Positions 42,453-52,273 of a DNA stretch of 64,000 bases are shown in pieces. The position numbers and the translations under genes were made by a program. The stretch is from UBA2942 sp045127535 (GTDB lineage Bacteria; Bacillota; Clostridia; Lachnospirales; Lachnospiraceae). The DNA lies in the NCBI GenBank assembly GCA_045127535.1, contig JBGVQN010000053.1, positions 1-64,000 of the forward strand. Reading direction: 5' to 3'. Each line of letters begins with the position of its first letter. Position 1 is the first letter of the stretch. The notes beneath the pieces were generated by a model. It was given only the letters and a program-made list of their open reading frames with translations. It made no database searches and was not told the DNA's origin.

Positions 42453-44540
42453 ATGTTTAAAAGTTATTCCATGGAACTTGCAGGCAGAACACTGACCGTA
42501 GATATCGGCAGAGTAGCTGCCCAGGCCAATGGTGCTGCATTTATGCACTATGGCGATACCACTATTCTTTCTACAGCGACTGCTGCAAAAGCACCAAAGG
42601 AGGGCATTGATTTCTTCCCTCTCAGCGTAGAGTATGAAGAAAAGATGTACGCAGTGGGAAAGATCCCAGGCGGTTTTAATAAGAGAGAAGGTAAGGCCTC
42701 CGAGCATGCCATCCTGACCTCCCGTGTCATTGACCGTCCTATGCGTCCATTATTCCCAAAGGATTTCAGAAATGAAGTGACTTTAAGCAACATGGTAATG
42801 TCCGTTGACCCTGACTGTGCGCCGGAAGTAACCGCTATGTTGGGTGCTGCCATTGCAGTATCAATTTCTGACATTCCATTTGACGGCCCTACAGCAGCTT
42901 CTAACGTAGGTCTGGTTAATGGCGAGCTGGTCATCAATCCAACAGCAGAGCAGAGAGCTGTTTCTGATTTACAGCTGACCGTTGCTTCTACCAGAGAAAA
43001 GGTCATCATGATCGAGGCTGGTGCCAATGAGGTACCGGAGGATGTGATGATTGAGGCGATTTTTAAGGCTCATGAGACCAATCAGGAGATTATCCGCTTT
43101 ATCGATACCATCGTAGCAGAGTGCGGTAAGGAGAAGTTCACTTATACAAGCTGCAAGGTACCGGAAGATATGTATCAGGATATGGTAGACTTCATTACCC
43201 CAGAGGCTATGGAGGTTGCTGTATTTACAGATGACAAGCAGACCAGAGAGAAGAACATGGATGCTCTGGATGCACAGTTGAGAGAGCGTTATGCAGAGAC
43301 CAATCCAGAGTGGGTTGACCTGGTTGCAGATGCCCTGTATCAGTTTGAAAAGAAGACTGTCCGCAAGATGATCTTAAAGGATCATAAGAGACCTGACGGA
43401 CGTGCCATTACAGAGATCCGTCCTCTGGCAGCAGAGGTAGATCTGATCCCAAGAGTACATGGTTCTGCTATGTTTACTCGTGGACAGACACAGATCTGCA
43501 ACGTTTGTACTTTGGCGCCTCTGTCTGAGGTACAGAAAATCGATGGTCTGGATGCCGCAGAGACCTCCAAGCGTTATATGCATCATTACAACTTCCCGTC
43601 TTACTCTGTAGGTGAGACCAAGCCATCCAGAGGACCGGGACGCCGTGAGATCGGACATGGTGCTTTGGCTGAGCGTGCTTTGGTACCGGTACTTCCAAGC
43701 GAGGAAGAGTTCCCATATGCCATCCGTACAGTATCTGAGACATTTGAGTCTAACGGTTCTACTTCTCAGGCTTCTGTCTGCGCATCTTCTATGTCTCTGA
43801 TGGCAGCAGGTGTGCCGATCAAGAGTGCGGTAGCAGGTATTTCCTGTGGTCTGGTAACTGGTGATACAGATGAGGATTATATTGTATTAACAGATATCCA
43901 GGGTCTGGAAGACTTCTTTGGAGATATGGACTTTAAGGTGGCAGGTACTCATAAGGGTATTACTGCCATCCAGATGGATATCAAGATCCATGGTCTGACC
44001 CGTCCGATCATTGAGGAGGCCATTGCCCGTACAAGAGAGGCAAGACTGTATATCATGGACGAGATCATGGCAAAGGCAATTGCGGAGCCAAGAGCTGAGG
44101 TTGGTCAGTATGCACCAAAGATCCAGCATACAAGCATCAATCCGGATAAGATCGGTGATGTAGTTGGAAAGCAGGGCAAGATCATCAACCGTATCATTGA
44201 TGAGTTTGATGTAAAGATCGACATCAATGATGATGGTTTTGTATCTGTATGCGGCAACGATATGGAGAAGCTGCAGAAGGCAATCGATACCATCCAGCTC
44301 ATTGCTTCCGAGTTTGAAGAAGGACAGTATTACGTAGGTAAGGTTGTCAGCATCAAGGAATTCGGCGCATTCTTAGAGTTTGCTCCTGGTAAGGAAGGTA
44401 TGGTACACATCTCCAAGATCTCCAGAGAGAGAATCAACCATGTGGAGGATGTACTGACACTGGGCGACATCGTCAAGGTCGTATGCCTGGGCAAGGACAA
44501 GATGGGCAGAATCAGCTTTAGCATCAAGGATGTAAAATAA
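42453..44540 (+). CDS. pnp: Polyribonucleotide nucleotidyltransferase (PNPase)
   Basis: A 695-residue phosphorolytic 3'-5' exoribonuclease. It has two RNase PH domains (GDTTILSTATAAKAPKEGID and the active second one with HGSAMFTRGQTQICNVCTL and FESNGSTSQASVC), a linking helical domain, a KH domain (IGDVVGKQGKIINRIIDEFD) and an S1 domain (YVGKVVSIKEFGAFLEFAPG). The leader between the rpsO terminator and the start contains a small hairpin (GAAGGTTATGATACCTTC) and a GAAGC/GCTTC-rich fold that may serve the autoregulation known for pnp mRNAs. GAAAAGGAAGGAAAG precedes the ATG. Confidence 0.97.
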   Translation: MFKSYSMELAGRTLTVDIGRVAAQANGAAFMHYGDTTILSTATAAKAPKEGIDFFPLSVEYEEKMYAVGKIPGGFNKREGKASEHAILTSRVIDRPMRPLFPKDFRNEVTLSNMVMSVDPDCAPEVTAMLGAAIAVSISDIPFDGPTAASNVGLVNGELVINPTAEQRAVSDLQLTVASTREKVIMIEAGANEVPEDVMIEAIFKAHETNQEIIRFIDTIVAECGKEKFTYTSCKVPEDMYQDMVDFITPEAMEVAVFTDDKQTREKNMDALDAQLRERYAETNPEWVDLVADALYQFEKKTVRKMILKDHKRPDGRAITEIRPLAAEVDLIPRVHGSAMFTRGQTQICNVCTLAPLSEVQKIDGLDAAETSKRYMHHYNFPSYSVGETKPSRGPGRREIGHGALAERALVPVLPSEEEFPYAIRTVSETFESNGSTSQASVCASSMSLMAAGVPIKSAVAGISCGLVTGDTDEDYIVLTDIQGLEDFFGDMDFKVAGTHKGITAIQMDIKIHGLTRPIIEEAIARTREARLYIMDEIMAKAIAEPRAEVGQYAPKIQHTSINPDKIGDVVGKQGKIINRIIDEFDVKIDINDDGFVSVCGNDMEKLQKAIDTIQLIASEFEEGQYYVGKVVSIKEFGAFLEFAPGKEGMVHISKISRERINHVEDVLTLGDIVKVVCLGKDKMGRISFSIKDVK

Positions 44541-44565
44541 ATCAATACTCTGAAGGGAGTTTATG

Positions 44566-44590
44566 GGGGAGTGCGCAAGCACTCCCTTTC
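44566..44590 (+). terminator. Intrinsic terminator after pnp
   Basis: GGGAGTGC-GCAA-GCACTCCC, a perfect 8-bp stem with a GNRA loop, then TTTCC. The short U-run makes it moderately strong. AT-rich sequence starts right after it. Confidence 0.75.
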
Positions 44591-44758
44591 CTGTTTATGA
44601 ATGGAGAGCAGTGTGAATGAGGATAAATAAAATATTTTCAAAATCTAAAAATAAAGGGATACAAAATGTTTTACTCTGATACTGATTTATGGTAAAATAT
44701 AAAAAATTGAGATAGTCTTTGGGGAATAGTGTCCAATAAAATTTAAAGGAGAAATTAT

Positions 44759-46093
44759 ATGCCACGCATTATATTAAATAAATTGGGACCAATTAAGTAT
44801 TGTGATTTGGAAGTTAAAGACTTTATGGTGTTTACAGGCCCTCAGGCATCTGGAAAAAGTACAATTGCAAAAAGTATTTTCTTTTTTAGAAATATCAAAA
44901 ATATATTAATAACACAAGTTCGAAAGAGATATTTAATAAACACTGCAGTATTTGAAGAAAATGTCAAAAATCAATTTATTAAAGATATTAGGTCTAATTT
45001 TCTTCAAATATTTGGCTCTACTTGGTGTATGGATATTGATATGTCGATTGAATATAAATATACAGAAGAAGTATGTATTAAGATATCTCTAAAAGAAGAT
45101 CAGCATTATACAAATTATATATGGGTAGAATTCAGCCCGAAATTAAGGAAATATCTAGATCAGCTATTCTTAGAAATATGTGAAGATGTGAATGCATCTA
45201 TGAATGTTACTAAGGAAACGCTTGAACAGCGTGAGACAGGGATAATAGATTTATTTGCTGATGATTCAGAAATAATCTATATTCCTGCGGGCCGAAGTAT
45301 GATGACATTATTAAGCACACAATTAAACTATATATATGGATCTATGGATGATATAGAGAAGAGAAATTTAGATTTTTGCACACAAAATTATTTAGAAAGA
45401 ATATTAAAACTGAAACCCAACTTTTCGGTTGGATTAGAGGAAATGATAAAAGATAAAAAAGAACGTACGGATCTGCGAATGAATGAAGATGTATTAAATT
45501 TGTGTATTGAATTAATAAATGAGATACTGCATGGGGAATACAGAAATATAAATGGGGAAGAACGTTTACAGGTATCAAGAGAACGATACGTAAAAATAAA
45601 TTTTGCTTCATCAGGTCAGCAGGAATGTTTGTGGATATTAAATGTATTATTTTATTATATTATTAATAATAAAAAGGCGTATTTTATTATTGAAGAACCT
45701 GAATCTCATTTATTTCCTAATGCACAAAAATTAATGGCAGAATTTATTTCTATTTCAAAGGTAAATGGTAATCAAGTATTGATTACAACACATAGTCCAT
45801 ATATTCTTGGAACCATTAATAATTTATTATATGCGAACAAAATATCCAAAGTGGTAAATTTGGAAAAAATAAGCCAAATTATTGAACCACATGCTTGGTT
45901 AAAATTTGAAAAGCTGTCGGCATATTATTTAAAGGAAGGGTATATCAGATCGTGTGTAGATGACGAGTTTGAGGCTATTCAAAATGAGGTTATTGATGGA
46001 GCATCAGATTGTATAAATAATGATTATGATGCTATGCTACAATTAAAAGAAGAAATACGAGAGGAAGGAAAAATGAATGTTACTCACTCCTGA
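44759..46093 (+). CDS. AAA/ABC-type ATPase of a probable two-gene defence module
   Basis: A 444-residue ATPase of the AAA_15/OLD-like class, without a Toprim domain. Walker A is GPQASGKST (27-35), the segment IYIPAGRSMMTLL lies at 174-185, the ABC signature is SSGQQE (284-289), Walker B YFIIEEPESHLFP (308-320) and the switch His is H345 in TTHSPYILG. About 95 residues follow the switch and contain no known effector fold that I can see. The ORF is AT-rich, with codon use (ATA, AAA, TTA) unlike its neighbours, so it was probably acquired. The next gene overlaps by 17 nt, suggesting coupled translation and a shared function. ATPase-plus-nuclease pairs of this size are typical antiphage systems (compare Septu, Gabija, PARIS). 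Confidence 0.8.
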   Translation: MPRIILNKLGPIKYCDLEVKDFMVFTGPQASGKSTIAKSIFFFRNIKNILITQVRKRYLINTAVFEENVKNQFIKDIRSNFLQIFGSTWCMDIDMSIEYKYTEEVCIKISLKEDQHYTNYIWVEFSPKLRKYLDQLFLEICEDVNASMNVTKETLEQRETGIIDLFADDSEIIYIPAGRSMMTLLSTQLNYIYGSMDDIEKRNLDFCTQNYLERILKLKPNFSVGLEEMIKDKKERTDLRMNEDVLNLCIELINEILHGEYRNINGEERLQVSRERYVKINFASSGQQECLWILNVLFYYIINNKKAYFIIEEPESHLFPNAQKLMAEFISISKVNGNQVLITTHSPYILGTINNLLYANKISKVVNLEKISQIIEPHAWLKFEKLSAYYLKEGYIRSCVDDEFEAIQNEVIDGASDCINNDYDAMLQLKEEIREEGKMNVTHS

Positions 46094-46514
46094 GAATTCT
46101 ATTTGTAAAAAGAATCAAAAAATTATAGTGTCGAAAGATTCACGTGCTATTAGTGTGCATCGTGCTTATAATACGAATGCTCAATATGATGTACGTCATT
46201 ATCATCTAGATGGAGAATTGATAAAACAGGAGAAATGTTGCGATTATCTGTTAGTGAATGATAGTAGAAAAAGAGCATATTTTATAGAATTAAAAGGTGG
46301 AAATGTTGATGATGCAATTCCTCAACTAGAAGCAGCAGCAAGTAGATTGAAACAAGAACTGCAGGGTTATACATTTTATTATAGGATAGTAGCCAGTAAG
46401 ACTAGAACACATAATGTTAAAAAAAGTACATTTAGGAAATTTCAAGATAAACATGGTATTTATTTTAAATGCGAAAATAGTCCTTTTGAAGAATATTTAG
46501 ACGATAAAAAATGA
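46077..46514 (+). CDS. Small PD-(D/E)XK-like nuclease candidate, partner of the ATPase
   Basis: A 145-residue protein. The segment CDYLLVNDSRKRAYFIELKG has an Asp (D56), 14 residues and then E71-L-K73, the spacing and hydrophobic strands of a PD-(D/E)XK nuclease core; QLEAAASRLKQEL (83-95) would be the helix carrying the family Gln. The protein is basic and lacks other domains. ATG at 46077 with GAGGAAGGAA upstream lies inside the end of the ATPase gene. The low GC matches the ATPase. I do not know a named family for it; the nuclease call is inference from the motif. Confidence 0.6.
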   Translation: MLLTPENSICKKNQKIIVSKDSRAISVHRAYNTNAQYDVRHYHLDGELIKQEKCCDYLLVNDSRKRAYFIELKGGNVDDAIPQLEAAASRLKQELQGYTFYYRIVASKTRTHNVKKSTFRKFQDKHGIYFKCENSPFEEYLDDKK

Positions 46515-46706
46515 CATTTTGCGTGTACATTGCTGTGTTCTTCCGAAGTGTTTCGACGACATAAAAACGCTCTTATGATATTTGAAAATTCAGAGATATA
46601 TTTTTGTAAATGAAGTTTACTGTGCACAATTGTATTGGAATCATAGGATGAGCGTGGGAGATATCATAAAAACTTCTTGGGGTATGGAAAAGATAGTAGG
46701 AAAGTT

Positions 46707-47378
46707 ATGAAGATCGAAAATAATATTATTAAGCATTATCTGAAAAATGTATACTTTATTACCGGCACTGCCTATGCCGGTAAATCCACTATGGTGCAAA
46801 TGTTGGCAGAGCGGTATGGATTGACTGCATGCGGTGAGAATTACCATGCAAGGGTCAGTGATCAGATTGCAGTGCCGGAGAAACAGCCCAATTTGTGCTA
46901 TTTTCAGACGATGAAAGACTGGCAGGAATTTGTCAACCGGACCCCGGAGGAATATGAGCGCTGGATCTTTCAGACAGGAGAGGAAGCAGCAGAGTTTGAG
47001 GTGGCAGAATTGATCAGGCTGGCACAGAATGGGAAAGTAATCGTAGATACCAATATCCCTCTGGATATCCTGCATGAAATTGCAGAGTATCATCAGGTGG
47101 CAGTGATGCTAGCGCCACAGAGTATGTCTGTAGAGCGTTTCTTTGACAGAGAGGACGCAGAAAAACAGTTTTTGTTAAAGCAGATCCAAAAAGCAGAGGA
47201 TCCGGAAAAGACTATGGAGAATTTTAAAGCCTGTCTTGCCAGGGTCAACAGCCAGGAGATTTATGAAAGATTTGCGGACAGCGGATTTTTTACTCTGTAC
47301 AGGGAAGCTGGAGAAACGGATACAAGAGAAGAAGTGCTGGAAAAGCTGGCAATGCATTTTGGACTGAAGCAGGAGTAA
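46707..47378 (+). CDS. P-loop kinase-like NTPase
   Basis: A 223-residue protein with Walker A GTAYAGKST (19-27) preceded by the strand NVYFIT, and VIVDTNIPLDIL as a possible Walker B-type strand near 112-125. The layout resembles shikimate kinase-like or nucleoside kinase-like P-loop proteins, but the substrate motifs are not recognisable. The frame is open from 46677; GTAGGAAAG just before 46707 favours that ATG. GC content is back to the window norm, unlike the pair upstream. The following small Cys-rich gene is 13 bp away and probably cotranscribed. Confidence 0.65.
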   Translation: MKIENNIIKHYLKNVYFITGTAYAGKSTMVQMLAERYGLTACGENYHARVSDQIAVPEKQPNLCYFQTMKDWQEFVNRTPEEYERWIFQTGEEAAEFEVAELIRLAQNGKVIVDTNIPLDILHEIAEYHQVAVMLAPQSMSVERFFDREDAEKQFLLKQIQKAEDPEKTMENFKACLARVNSQEIYERFADSGFFTLYREAGETDTREEVLEKLAMHFGLKQE

Positions 47379-47391
47379 AGTGAGAAGAACC

Positions 47392-47652
47392 ATGAAAAAA
47401 TATACGTTTGTTCAAAACAGGGAATGTGAGTATTTTCCGTGTCATGCGGGAGCAGATCCGGAGCATTTTAACTGTCTCTTTTGCTACTGCCCCTTATATT
47501 TGCTGAAAGAGAAGTGCGGTGGGCATTTTGTGTGCCTGGAGAATGGTGTGAAGGACTGTTCAAAATGCCAGATTCCCCATAAGGCTGGTGGATATGAGTA
47601 TGTCATGGGGAAGATGGAGCTGGTGATAGAGCAGGGGAAAATGAATACTTGA
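47392..47652 (+). CDS. Cysteine-rich small-domain protein
   Basis: An 86-residue protein with nine Cys in the order ECEYFPCH, NCLFCYCPLY, KCGGHFVC and DCSKCQIPH, which match the cysteine-rich small domain family (a metal- or cluster-binding domain found alone or fused to corrinoid enzymes). The frame opens at GTG 47380, but the ATG at 47392 gives the family start MKKYTFVQNRECEYFPCH. No corrinoid gene is near. Function unknown. Confidence 0.72.
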   Translation: MKKYTFVQNRECEYFPCHAGADPEHFNCLFCYCPLYLLKEKCGGHFVCLENGVKDCSKCQIPHKAGGYEYVMGKMELVIEQGKMNT

Positions 47653-47697
47653 TTGTAGAAAACCATGATCAATTCACCCTATGCCAACCAGGAGGAG

Positions 47698-48048
47698 TTA
47701 TCTGTATTCTAAATACTCCAAAAACTTTCTCACTGCCAGAGAAGCCGTTTTCCTGCTTCGCAAAGGAAGTCCGATGCTGCGGTAAGCAGGCACATCCAGC
47801 TCTTTTGCAAGAATTTTATAAGGAATGCGCCGTAAAATCAGCTGAGGCAGAATGCTGATGCCAAGACCGCTTTCTACCATAGTCATAATTGCATAATCGT
47901 CCCAGGTAGTAAAATGTACATTGGGTGTCAGGGCGTGTTTCTGAAAAATTTCCCAGATCTCAGCCTTGGCACCCTTTTCTAATAGCATAAAAGGCTCCTG
48001 GCAAAGGGCTGTTACAGGAAATTTTTCACAGTGGGTCAGCGGGTGGTC
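47698..48048 (-). pseudogene. LysR-type regulator, C-terminal half only
   Basis: On the minus strand the frame reads DHPLTHCEKFPVTALCQEPF, then MLLEKGAKAEIWEIFQKHAL and SGLGISILPQLILRRIPYKI, the second half of a LysR substrate-binding domain, and ends normally (FLEYLEYR). The frame stops at 48049-48051, so the DNA-binding domain and half of the effector domain are missing. The break point coincides with the start of the EamA fragment. Confidence 0.85.
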
Positions 48049-48573
48049 TTAAAAAGCAGGTGTTGTTTTTAGGAATATCAGGCATTGCCATGGGAATGAG
48101 CTGGATGTTTTTGTATGAGGCCTATCAGCAGATTGGGGTCACGGTAGCATCCTTGTGCTATTATTGCGGCCCAGTGATCGTAATGATACTGTCACCCATT
48201 TTGTTTCAGGAAAAGCTGACACCTATAAAGGTAACCGGCTTTTTTATTGTATTTCTGGGCATTGTACTGGTAAATGGAGCTGCTTTGCAAAATGATGGAA
48301 ATCAATGGGGACTGTTTTGCGGCATCATGTCTGCAGTGATGTATGCGTTTATGGTGATTTTTAATAAAAAAGCCAAGAATTTGACAGGTATTTATAAAGC
48401 TGCCGGTACAGACGGTAGCCATCTGTGGATATCTGGAACCATTAGAAGCAGTGGTGCTTTCTGCATTATTTTTAAAAGAAACACTGCTGCCCGTACAGGT
48501 AGTTGGAGGGGTGTGTATTCTTGGAGGTGCAGTATTGGGAGAAATGCAGCATAAGAATATGGATATAGTATGA
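48048..48573 (+). pseudogene. EamA/DMT-family transporter, truncated and frameshifted
   Basis: Begins in the middle of an EamA permease (VLFLGISGIAMGMSWMFLYE, then SLCYYCGPVIVMILSPILF) and reads to about 48390. The remaining part continues in another frame from 48400: LPVQTVAICGYLEPLEAVVL, then SALFLKETLLPVQVVGGVCI, ending at the stop at 48571. The N-terminal helices are missing and a frameshift or small deletion breaks the second half. With the LysR remnant it was a divergent regulator/transporter pair. Confidence 0.85.
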
Positions 48574-48585
48574 TAAGCGGTTTAT

Positions 48586-48623
48586 AAAGGGGGGAGCACA
48601 ACAAAGTATTGTGCTCCCCCTTT
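48586..48623. terminator. Bidirectional intrinsic terminator
   Basis: AAAGGGGGGAGCACAA pairs with TTGTGCTCCCCCTTT around a 6-7 nt loop. A-rich on the left and T-rich on the right, it can serve the EamA remnant on + and the gene ending at 48654 on -. Confidence 0.88.
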
Positions 48624-48653
48624 ATGAGGAAAAACAAAATCAATTAGTAAAAG

Positions 48654-49637
48654 TTAGAATCCATTATACTGACCGTCATCAGTAATTGCATCTTTTGCTT
48701 CGGAAACAGCTTCTTTCACAGTATCCTTTGCTTCGGAAACAGCTTCGGCTGCAGGTTTGGCGGCTTCTTCTACAGCATCTTTGATTTCAGAAGCCTTTTC
48801 TTCCACTGCATCAACTGCATCTTCTAACAATTCTTCGCCCTGTTCCAAAATATCGCTGCCTTCCTGGGAAACAGCATCTTCAGTCTGCTGCAGCTTGGTT
48901 TCTGCAGTATTCTTCAGTTCATCTAATTTGTGCTTGGCTTCTTCAGCATAAGGTTTTACAGCTTCTACAGCACTTTCTGCATAAGGCTTTACCGTTTCTG
49001 CAACAGACTCTGCATAAGGTCTTACCGTTTCCACGGCAGACTCTACATAAGGCTTTACGGTCTCAGCGGCATCCTTGACAGCATCCGCAGCACTTTCTGC
49101 ATAAGGTTTTACAGTATCTTTGGCAGTCTGTACGTAGGATTTTACGACATCTTTGTCAATGGCAGCAGCAAGTCCGTCTTTGGCAGTTTTTAAAGTATCT
49201 TTGATGGAATCAAAGTCTACTGCCTCCTCAATTTTGCCTTTTGCTTTTTTCAGCATGTCCTTGATGTCAGACAGATAAGCCTGTACATCTTTGGCAGCAT
49301 CGCTGTCTTTGATCTTTTCAGCAGCATCCTCAACAGTATCTTCTATGTCTTCCAACACGTCTTCAATGGCTTCAGCTGCTTCTTCAGCAGCTTCTGTAAA
49401 TGCATTGTCCTCTGTTTTTTCAGAAGCACAGCCGCTGCTTTGGGCGGAGCTGTCAGAATCACTGTCACAGCAGCTGCACACAGAATCACTGCTGCAGCAT
49501 TCGGAATCACCGTCACAACAGTCAGAATCGGTACATCCCTCACATACCTTTTTGTTGTTGTCATAATAAAGTTTTGCAGCAACTGCAGCAGTAGCAGTAG
49601 CTGCTGTCAGGAAAAATGCTTTTGTTAATTTAGACAT
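48654..49637 (-). CDS. Membrane-anchored Cys-cluster protein with 11-residue amphipathic repeats
   Basis: A 327-residue protein. Residues 5-22 (TKAFFLTAATATAAVAAK) form a membrane anchor as in YtxH-like proteins. Residues 32-70 hold ten Cys among Asp/Ser (CEGC, DCC, ECC, CSCC), a possible metal-binding cluster. Acidic helices follow (EDVLEDIEDTVEDAAEK), then a tract with period 11: K/RPY recurs at 177, 195, 206, 217 and 228 in units like AETVKPYAESA. The tail has SEAKDTVKEAVSEAKDA. Eleven-residue periodicity is known from apolipoprotein, LEA and perilipin-like surface-binding helices. AAAGGATGGG precedes the ATG. Family unknown to me; a membrane-stress or envelope role is a guess. Confidence 0.75.
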   Translation of the reverse strand: MSKLTKAFFLTAATATAAVAAKLYYDNNKKVCEGCTDSDCCDGDSECCSSDSVCSCCDSDSDSSAQSSGCASEKTEDNAFTEAAEEAAEAIEDVLEDIEDTVEDAAEKIKDSDAAKDVQAYLSDIKDMLKKAKGKIEEAVDFDSIKDTLKTAKDGLAAAIDKDVVKSYVQTAKDTVKPYAESAADAVKDAAETVKPYVESAVETVRPYAESVAETVKPYAESAVEAVKPYAEEAKHKLDELKNTAETKLQQTEDAVSQEGSDILEQGEELLEDAVDAVEEKASEIKDAVEEAAKPAAEAVSEAKDTVKEAVSEAKDAITDDGQYNGF

Positions 49638-49947
49638 AATATCCCATCCTTTCCGATATATTAGTATAGTATTGATAGTATATGCATATTGTAATATGAT
49701 TTACGAAAAAAAGAAAGAGAAAATTTGTTAACACTTCATTAAATCAGTCAGTCACTTTCCTATAATTTCGGAATACAGATTGCTTTGTAGCTCTTATCCT
49801 CTGAAGGTCAGCCAGATGTCAGAATTTTTTAAAATAGGCTTTGTTTTCTGTGGATAAACATGCTGGTAAGGCAGATGTTTCCTGTGTGGAAGCATAAATT
49901 GCCAAAAAAAGAAAGAGAAAATTTATAAACACATAATAAAATAACGG

Positions 49948-49976
49948 TTGCAATATATTGGTAATTGTGATAGGAT
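49948..49976 (+). promoter_or_regulatory. Sigma-A type promoter of groESL
   Basis: TTGCAA at 49948-49953, a 17-bp spacer and TAGGAT at 49971-49976, just upstream of CIRCE. The rest of the 400-bp gap back to 49638 is AT-rich and holds a direct repeat (AAAAAGAAAGAGAAAATTT near 49706 and 49904) and a probable divergent promoter for the gene at 49637. Confidence 0.65.
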
Positions 49977-49989
49977 TTAGATGTTGAGA

Positions 49990-50016
49990 TTAGCACTCAT
50001 TCGATTCAAGTGCTAA
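49990..50016 (+). promoter_or_regulatory. CIRCE operator (HrcA binding site)
   Basis: TTAGCACTC, a 9-bp spacer and AAGTGCTAA; the consensus is TTAGCACTC-N9-GAGTGCTAA, so one base differs. It lies 22 bp before groES and predicts heat-shock control by the repressor HrcA. Confidence 0.95.
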
Positions 50017-50037
50017 CAGAATGAAGGAGGCATCAAT

Positions 50038-50322
50038 ATGAAGTTAGTACCATTAGGAGACAGAGTTGTATTAACCATGGTAGCCGCAGAAGAAACTACC
50101 AAGTCTGGTATCGTATTACCAGGAAGCGCAAAGGAAAAGCCACAGACTGCAGAGGTTGTAGCAGTTGGACCAGGCGGAAACATAGACGGTAAGGAAGTAA
50201 CCATGTCTGTAAAGGCAGGAGATAAGGTTATTTTCTCTAAATATGCAGGAACAGAAGTAAAGTTAGACGGTGTAGAATACGTGATCGTAAAGCAGGGTGA
50301 CATTCTTGCAATAGTAGAATAA
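50038..50322 (+). CDS. groES: Co-chaperonin GroES
   Basis: A 94-residue ring lid for GroEL. It begins KLVPLGDRVVLTMVAAEETT, with the mobile-loop region TTKSGIVLPGSAKEKPQ and the end GVEYVIVKQGDILAIVE, all typical. AAGGAGGCATCAAT precedes the ATG. Confidence 0.98.
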   Translation: MKLVPLGDRVVLTMVAAEETTKSGIVLPGSAKEKPQTAEVVAVGPGGNIDGKEVTMSVKAGDKVIFSKYAGTEVKLDGVEYVIVKQGDILAIVE

Positions 50323-50362
50323 TCTGCTAACAGGGCATTGCAGATTGAAAATGAAGAAGCAG

Positions 50363-50383
50363 GCGTGAAAAGAAATCTCACGC
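50363..50383 (+). other. Hairpin in the groES-groEL intergenic region
   Basis: GCGTGA, a 9-nt loop and TCACGC, between the two chaperonin genes. It may protect or process the bicistronic mRNA. The sequence that follows, up to the groEL ribosome site, resembles the leader of the dihydrofolate reductase gene at 60050. Confidence 0.4.
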
Positions 50384-50453
50384 AGCAGGTTTGTGTCTGC
50401 GCTGCAACCACAAATCTGACAGCACAAAAAGCAGCACAGAAATGAGGTAAATT

Positions 50454-52082
<1,629 letters not shown>

Positions 52083-52132
52083 TAGACGGCCTTCGGTAAT
52101 GCAACCATCAATATATAAATGAATAGAGAAGG

Positions 52133-52160
52133 ACTGCTGCATAGGCGGCAGTCTTTTTTG
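52133..52160 (+). terminator. Intrinsic terminator after groEL
   Basis: GACTGCTGC-ATAG-GCGGCAGTC, a 9-bp stem with one G-T pair, then TTTTTT. Confidence 0.92.
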
Positions 52161-52273
52161 TATGAAAAGGTTGATAGGAGTGCGAATTTTATATAAACTG
52201 GAGACAGTTGTTTGATACAAAAGAAATCACATGGAGATATATGAGCGTTCATCAGTATAGGAGGATTTACATT

